A stretch of 20,050 bases of DNA. Origin: an uncultured Anaerococcus sp. Its GTDB lineage: Bacteria > Bacillota > Clostridia > Tissierellales > Peptoniphilaceae. The stretch covers positions 1 to 20,050 of the forward strand of contig CABQOK010000004.1 of NCBI GenBank assembly GCA_902465755.1, written 5' to 3'. Position numbers and translations under genes: made by a program. Position 1 is the stretch's first letter, and each line of letters begins with the position of its first letter. Positions 16,401 through 20,050 of the stretch are shown here, in pieces. Under the pieces are notes generated by a model. That model saw only the letters and a program-made list of their open reading frames with translations. It was not told the DNA's origin and did not search any database.

Positions 16401-16460
16401 TTGTAAAATCATGAATAATCATCGTATGATCGTTAGAAAAATCTCTTAGGAAAATTTACC
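16401..16460. mobile_element. Relic of the 14105-14303 element (one arm)
   Basis: These 60 bases align without gaps to the reverse complement of 14234-14293, with 50 identical positions by my count, including an uninterrupted 16-base match ATGAATAATCATCGTA. The rest of 16344-16604 is AT-rich, without a gene. A weak echo of the other terminus, TGCGACAGC, lies at about 16538-16546, so the whole gap could be a decayed full copy. Confidence 0.65.
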
Positions 16461-16604
16461 CATGTATTACAAGAAAATAAGGATCTACAATGACTATTGT
16501 CAAAGAGTTCGTATTAATTCCTAAATAGGGCAAGTAATGCGACAGCTATTATGCAATGCAAACTAGTGGTTTTTCTTACCCGCTATAAGAAAATAAATAG
16601 AAAA

Positions 16605-16633
16605 TTAACATAATCTTACATTTATTGTATAAT
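16605..16633 (+). promoter_or_regulatory. Promoter of pdxS
   Basis: TTAACA (16605-16610), 17 bases and a perfect TATAAT (16628-16633). Transcription should start near 16640, with a leader of about 25 bases. Confidence 0.7.
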
Positions 16634-16665
16634 ATAGCTGGAAATATTTTATGAAAGGAAGATCA

Positions 16666-17523
16666 ATGGATAAAAAAATTATTGAGATAAACGAAAAGCT
16701 AAAAGGCGGAGTAATAATGGACGTTATTAACGTCGAGCAAGCAAAGATAGCAGAAGATGCTGGTGCTGTTGCAGTAATGGCTCTTGAAAGAGTTCCTGCA
16801 GATATCAGGGCTGCCGGCGGAGTTTCAAGAATGAGCGATCCTGAAATGATAGGAAAAATTATGGACTCAGTTTCTATTCCAGTTATGGCAAAGGTTAGGA
16901 TTGGTCATTTTGTAGAAGCACAAATCCTAGAGGCCTTAGGCATTGATTACATAGATGAATCAGAAGTCCTATCTCCTGCTGATGATGAAAACCATGTCGA
17001 CAAGGCAAAATTTGAAACACCTTTTGTCTGTGGAGCAAGAGATTTATCAGAAGCTCTTAGGAGAATCAAAGAAGGTGCATCAATGATTAGAACTAAGGGA
17101 GAAGCAGGAACTGGTGATGTAGTTCAAGCTGTAAGACACTTAAGAAAGATAAATTCACAAATAGCGGAAGTAGCAGGTCTTACTGATGACGCTCTTTATA
17201 CAAAGGCCAAAGACCTCCAAGTTGACTATGACATATTAAAATATGTAAGAGATAAGAAGAGACTTCCTGTCCTAAACTTTTCTGCAGGTGGAGTAGCAAC
17301 TCCAGCAGATGCAGCCCTTATGAGACAATTAGGAGCTGAAGGAGTCTTCGTTGGATCTGGTATATTTAAATCAGGAAATCCAGAAAAGAGGGCCAAGGCT
17401 ATAGTAAAGGCCGTAGCAGGATACAACGACCCAAAAGTTCTCCTTGAAGTAAGCAAAAACTTAGGAGAGGCTATGGTAGGAATAAATCCTTCTGAGATAG
17501 AAGAAATAATGGAATTGAGATAA
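16666..17523 (+). CDS. pdxS: pyridoxal 5'-phosphate synthase subunit PdxS
   Basis: PdxS builds pyridoxal 5'-phosphate from ribose 5-phosphate, glyceraldehyde 3-phosphate and ammonia, the last supplied by the glutaminase PdxT. I start at ATG 16666 ([15 protein letters not shown]), behind AAAGGAAG at 16654-16661, giving 285 residues; an in-frame ATG at 16651 would lie upstream of that site. The key residues are present: D19 (VIMDVIN), K76 ([10 protein letters not shown]) and K144 ([11 protein letters not shown]). The C-terminal [15 protein letters not shown] and [11 protein letters not shown] phosphate loops are also intact. Normally pdxT follows; here a terminator and a convergent gene follow, so PdxT must be encoded elsewhere or ammonia used directly. 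Confidence 0.96.
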   Translation: MDKKIIEINEKLKGGVIMDVINVEQAKIAEDAGAVAVMALERVPADIRAAGGVSRMSDPEMIGKIMDSVSIPVMAKVRIGHFVEAQILEALGIDYIDESEVLSPADDENHVDKAKFETPFVCGARDLSEALRRIKEGASMIRTKGEAGTGDVVQAVRHLRKINSQIAEVAGLTDDALYTKAKDLQVDYDILKYVRDKKRLPVLNFSAGGVATPADAALMRQLGAEGVFVGSGIFKSGNPEKRAKAIVKAVAGYNDPKVLLEVSKNLGEAMVGINPSEIEEIMELR

Positions 17524-17529
17524 AAAATT

Positions 17530-17567
17530 GGTGATGTAGCAGAAATTATCCTGCTCATCACCTTTTT
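17530..17567. terminator. Rho-independent terminator after pdxS, probably bidirectional
   Basis: GGTGATG-T-AGCAG (17530-17542) pairs with CTGCT-CATCACC (17551-17562), a 12-bp stem with one bulged T, followed by TTTTTC. AAAAAA precedes the stem, so it can also end the convergent EamA transcript. Confidence 0.88.
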
Positions 17568-17590
17568 CTTTTGGGACTAGTAAAGTCTCT

Positions 17591-18499
17591 TTAATTTTTC
17601 CTCTTATTTATATTTAGAATCAAAGAAGCAGATAAAACTAGGATCATACCCAAGGCAAGTCTTAGGGTGAATACTTCTCCTAGAACTATAACGGATAGGA
17701 TAGATCCGAATAGAGGAATAAAGAGCTTGTATATCCCAAATTCGTTTGCGGAGTTATTTTGAAGGACTAGGGTCCAAATAGTAAAGGCAGTTGCTGAAAT
17801 AAAGGCTGCATAGACTAAGAGAATAGCCGCTTTGCCTGTAAAGGAAATCCATCCTCCACTAAGAGTTCTCCCTACTATAATTAAGATTACAGAACCTACA
17901 AAAAACTGAAGGCCTGTAAGAAGATAGCCATTCATCCCTTTGCCGTACTTTCTTACAAGAACTGTGCACAAGGCATTTACTGAAGTGGAAACTATGATAA
18001 ATCCCTCGCCAGTAAGCTTCATTGCCTCTCCACCGATTAGTTTTCCAGTATTTGTTATAATAATTCCAATAGTTCCAATAACGAGAGCTAAGATCATCTT
18101 TGAATTGATCTTATCTTCAGGCAAAAGTAGGGCAGAAAATATCACTACTATAAATGAATTGGCGGCTTGGATGATGGAAGATTTGACTCCGAAGGTATTT
18201 GACAGACCTATATAGTAGAAAAGATACTGGATACTTGTCTGAATCAAACCTAAAATTATGACAAACTTCCAATCGAGCTTCTTAAAATCCTTATAATTCT
18301 TATCAAAAATAAGAAAATAAATTAGGGTTATAATGCCAGCCATAAAAAACCTAATCCCGGCTATTAGAATCTTTTGTCCTGTATCACTTGCTCCGATTCC
18401 AAGCTCTAGGTAGGTTGTCTTTATGGTAGGGATGGCTGAGCCCCACAAAAACATAGCGAAAATCGAAAAAATAATCGCAAATTTTTTATTCTTTAACAA
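17591..18499 (-). CDS. EamA/DMT-family transporter
   Basis: This 302-residue inner-membrane protein of the drug/metabolite transporter superfamily has two EamA repeats (about 8-150 and 160-297) and roughly ten hydrophobic helices. The N-terminal FLWGSAIPTIK motif and the PEDKIN and VLGEVFTLR loops at the ends of the repeats are typical. The start is TTG (18497-18499), preceded by AGGAGGAG on the minus strand; no ATG is better placed. Such proteins export amino acids, metabolites or drugs, and nothing here identifies the cargo. It converges on pdxS across the shared terminator. Confidence 0.88.
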   Translation of the reverse strand: MLKNKKFAIIFSIFAMFLWGSAIPTIKTTYLELGIGASDTGQKILIAGIRFFMAGIITLIYFLIFDKNYKDFKKLDWKFVIILGLIQTSIQYLFYYIGLSNTFGVKSSIIQAANSFIVVIFSALLLPEDKINSKMILALVIGTIGIIITNTGKLIGGEAMKLTGEGFIIVSTSVNALCTVLVRKYGKGMNGYLLTGLQFFVGSVILIIVGRTLSGGWISFTGKAAILLVYAAFISATAFTIWTLVLQNNSANEFGIYKLFIPLFGSILSVIVLGEVFTLRLALGMILVLSASLILNINKRKN

Positions 18500-18621
18500 A
18501 TTAACTCCTCCTGTATTGTCTAAAATTTCTAAATAAATTTTACTTATAATGACTTAATCACTTTACTAATTAATTAAAAATTAGCAAAAGCTTTTATCTT
18601 GCGAATAGCTTTTATAAATAT

Positions 18622-18726
18622 ATGGTCTATCCTATCTATAGCTATATGACAGAAGATGATATAGATAGAATTATGAAGCTTTTGAGGAAAACTTATCAAA
18701 ATAAAGAAATTGACAAATACTCATAG
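18622..18726 (+). CDS. Short 34-codon reading frame, possible gene remnant
   Basis: An open frame begins MVYPIYSYMTEDDIDRIMKLL and ends at TAG 18724-18726. There is no clear ribosome site. The YPIYSYMTEDDIDRIMKLL stretch has the feel of a C-terminal helix of a larger enzyme, such as a DegT-type aminotransferase, so it may be the tail of a decayed gene. I cannot confirm that it is expressed. Confidence 0.2.
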   Translation: MVYPIYSYMTEDDIDRIMKLLRKTYQNKEIDKYS

Positions 18727-18778
18727 GAAAATATGGGTAGGAAGATATTTGAGATAAGGAAATAAGACTAAGATATTG

Positions 18779-18920
18779 AAATTTGCTCTGGGAATTTTCC
18801 TACTCTGACAAAATTTTTAGAAAATTTTGTTCCTTTGGCTGTTCGATTGAGATAATGAAAAAACCACCAGCAAAAGCCAATGGTCTTTATGAAATCATTC
18901 TCGATTTCTGAGTTAAACAG
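18779..18920. repeat. 142-base direct repeat, copy A
   Basis: It runs from AAATTTG to GAGTTAAACAG and matches 18995-19136. It contains the inverted repeat ACAAAATTTT-TAG-AAAATTTTGT and the hairpin GAAATC-ATTCTC-GATTTC. The last 70 bases or so differ from copy B at a single base (CCACCAGC against CCACTAGC). No gene is evident. Confidence 0.85.
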
Positions 18921-18929
18921 GTCATGGTA

Positions 18930-18951
18930 GCAAATATTAATAAATATTTGC
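18930..18951. repeat. Hairpin between the two 142-base repeats
   Basis: GCAAATATT (18930-18938), loop AATA and AATATTTGC (18943-18951) form a perfect 9-bp stem. A further CTATTTTT-GTC-AAAAAATAG hairpin lies at 18960-18979. The spacer is thus as palindrome-rich as the repeats. Confidence 0.7.
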
Positions 18952-18994
18952 GCTCTTTGCTATTTTTGTCAAAAAATAGTAGAAGAACCTAGTA

Positions 18995-19136
18995 AAATTT
19001 GCCCAAGGCAAGTTTCCTACTTTGACAAAATTTTATAAAATTTTGTTCCTTTCGCTGTTGTACTCGGATAATGAAAAAACCACTAGCAAAAGCCAATGGT
19101 CTTTATGAAATCATTCTCGATTTCTGAGTTAAACAG
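18995..19136. repeat. 142-base direct repeat, copy B
   Basis: This is the second copy, offset 216 bases from copy A. Its inverted repeat (19026-19045, CAAAATTTTA then TAAAATTTTG) is a perfect palindrome, extendable by one pair on each side. The remaining noncoding DNA on either side (18500-18778 and 19137-19305) shows no gene except the short frame at 18622. Confidence 0.85.
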
Positions 19137-19230
19137 CGAAAGTTTATCTTTCTAATCTAGTATAACAAGTAAAAACTGATATGTAAAGTTTTTTGCCTTA
19201 AATTTAGCCTAATTGGAGATTCTTGTTAAT

Positions 19231-19259
19231 TTGCAGGAATATTTTCGTTATATTATAAA
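19231..19259 (+). promoter_or_regulatory. Possible promoter of the glycerate kinase gene
   Basis: TTGCAG (19231-19236), 17 bases and TATAAA (19254-19259). Both hexamers are imperfect and the region is AT-rich. Confidence 0.35.
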
Positions 19260-19305
19260 AATAATTAAAAATATTCGGGTATATATTTAAGGATGAGGAG
19301 ATAAA

Positions 19306-20050
19306 ATGAAAACATTAATAGCTATAGATACAATCAAAAATTTTGAAGATTCTGTTACTATGGGGAGGATTTTTAAGGAGGAGTTGTCCTCTAAGGCCTA
19401 TCCCATACCCTTTCTCGACGGAGGAGAAGGAACGATAGAGTCGATGAAGTTTATATCTAAGGGAGACTACCACTATGTCAATGTACATAACCCTTTAAAC
19501 GAAGCGATTACTGCGAGGTATTTGTTAAATGATGGATTTGCTACTATAGAGATGGCAGAATCGTCTGGACTTTCGCTTTTATACAAGGAAGATCTCGATG
19601 TTATGAATGCATCTAGCTTAGGACTTGGAGAAGTCTTCCTTGATGCCTTAGACAATGGAGCGGAAAGCTTCTATATAGGTGTAGGTGATAGTGCCTCCAA
19701 CGATATGGGCATGGGCATGCTCTATGCCTTGGGAGCGAGATTCTATGATGAGGATGATAACAGTCTTTCTCCTGTGGCTAAAAACTTAGCCAAGGTTAGT
19801 AGGATTGATATAGATGGCCTTGATCAGAGATTTAAGAAGGCAGATATCAAGATTGCTACAAGTAGCGAGATGACTCTTTTTGGAGAAAATTCTTTCCTAG
19901 AAAATAGAGCCTATAGGAAGGGAGCTAGCGATCTCGACGTGGCGAGGCTTTTTAGAGGATGCGAGAACTTCATGGAAAAGACAGCCGAGATTTTAGGAAT
20001 TGGTCATGTTGATTTTCCTTCTTTAGGTTCTGGTGGAGGATGTGCTTGGG
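19306..20050 (+). CDS. glycerate kinase family protein, N-terminal part, divergent
   Basis: The frame runs off the window end; 248 residues are visible of an expected 370-380. ATG follows GAGGAG at 19295-19300. Family features are recognisable: DGGEGT (38-43), VHNPLN (60-65), IEMAESSGLSLL (81-92), SLGLGEVFLDALDNG (104-118) and GVGDSASND (125-133). The family normally phosphorylates glycerate with ATP. Several conserved stretches are altered. The usual PDSFKGSL start reads IDTIKNFEDS, GGSATND reads GDSASND, and the FGPQKGA segment reads ENRAYRKGA (198-206). The PGAGAAGG loop reads LGSGGGCAW (240-248). It may be a paralogue with a different substrate. It is preceded by the repeat-rich gap. Confidence 0.82.
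   Translation, partial: MKTLIAIDTIKNFEDSVTMGRIFKEELSSKAYPIPFLDGGEGTIESMKFISKGDYHYVNVHNPLNEAITARYLLNDGFATIEMAESSGLSLLYKEDLDVMNASSLGLGEVFLDALDNGAESFYIGVGDSASNDMGMGMLYALGARFYDEDDNSLSPVAKNLAKVSRIDIDGLDQRFKKADIKIATSSEMTLFGENSFLENRAYRKGASDLDVARLFRGCENFMEKTAEILGIGHVDFPSLGSGGGCAW

Noticed and set aside
18779..19136. CRISPR array or coding gene in the direct repeats
   Set aside because: There are only two copies, each 142 bases, with a palindrome-rich spacer. A minus-strand open stretch in copy A has no start and is interrupted by TAG in copy B.

Overview
The window is AT-rich DNA from a low-GC, Gram-positive anaerobe. Its gene families and signals (T-box leader, TTGACA/TATAAT promoters, strong AGGAGG ribosome sites, short hairpin terminators, PdxS-type vitamin B6 synthesis, NupC/Pdp nucleoside salvage) fit the Firmicutes. 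A member of the Tissierellia/Peptoniphilaceae such as Anaerococcus is my best guess; this is inference, not a database result.

Layout. (1) 17-3549: a ClpB-type disaggregase closely followed by a canonical ornithine carbamoyltransferase, ending in a hairpin terminator. (2) 3640-4622: a DUF4236 membrane protein whose frame is broken near 4302, then a terminator shared with the convergent gene. (3) 4685-10089: a deoxynucleoside catabolic module. A divergent DeoR-family regulator faces deoC-deoB-nupC-pdp, which has a strong promoter, gene gaps of about 10 bases and a terminator at the end. NupC imports nucleosides, Pdp splits pyrimidine nucleosides, DeoB makes deoxyribose-5-phosphate, and DeoC cleaves it to acetaldehyde and glyceraldehyde-3-phosphate. 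(4) 10141-11151: a second OTCase-like carbamoyltransferase, collinear with the first but lacking the ornithine-contact residues. (5) 11186-14101: a T-box leader and a three-gene TrpXYZ-type ABC importer (lipoprotein, permease, ATPase). (6) 14105-14303: a structured MITE-like inverted-repeat element; a decayed copy of one arm lies at 16401-16460. (7) 14394-16310: an ArsR-type regulator and an MFS exporter, separated by a decayed tandem duplication of the regulator's 3' end. (8) 16666-17567: pdxS without an adjacent pdxT. (9) 17591-18499: an EamA-family transporter on the minus strand. (10) 18500-19305: a gene-poor stretch with two 142-base direct repeats full of hairpins. (11) 19306 to the window end: the first 248 codons of a divergent glycerate kinase.

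Most of the window is ordinary metabolism. The items most worth a second look are the MITE-like element and its relic, the twin 142-base repeats, the carbamoyltransferase with the altered substrate pocket, the T-box whose acceptor-pairing bases disagree with a tryptophan assignment, and the duplicated regulator tail with a recurring AACGTT motif. I do not see a convincing new multi-gene defence or mobile system.
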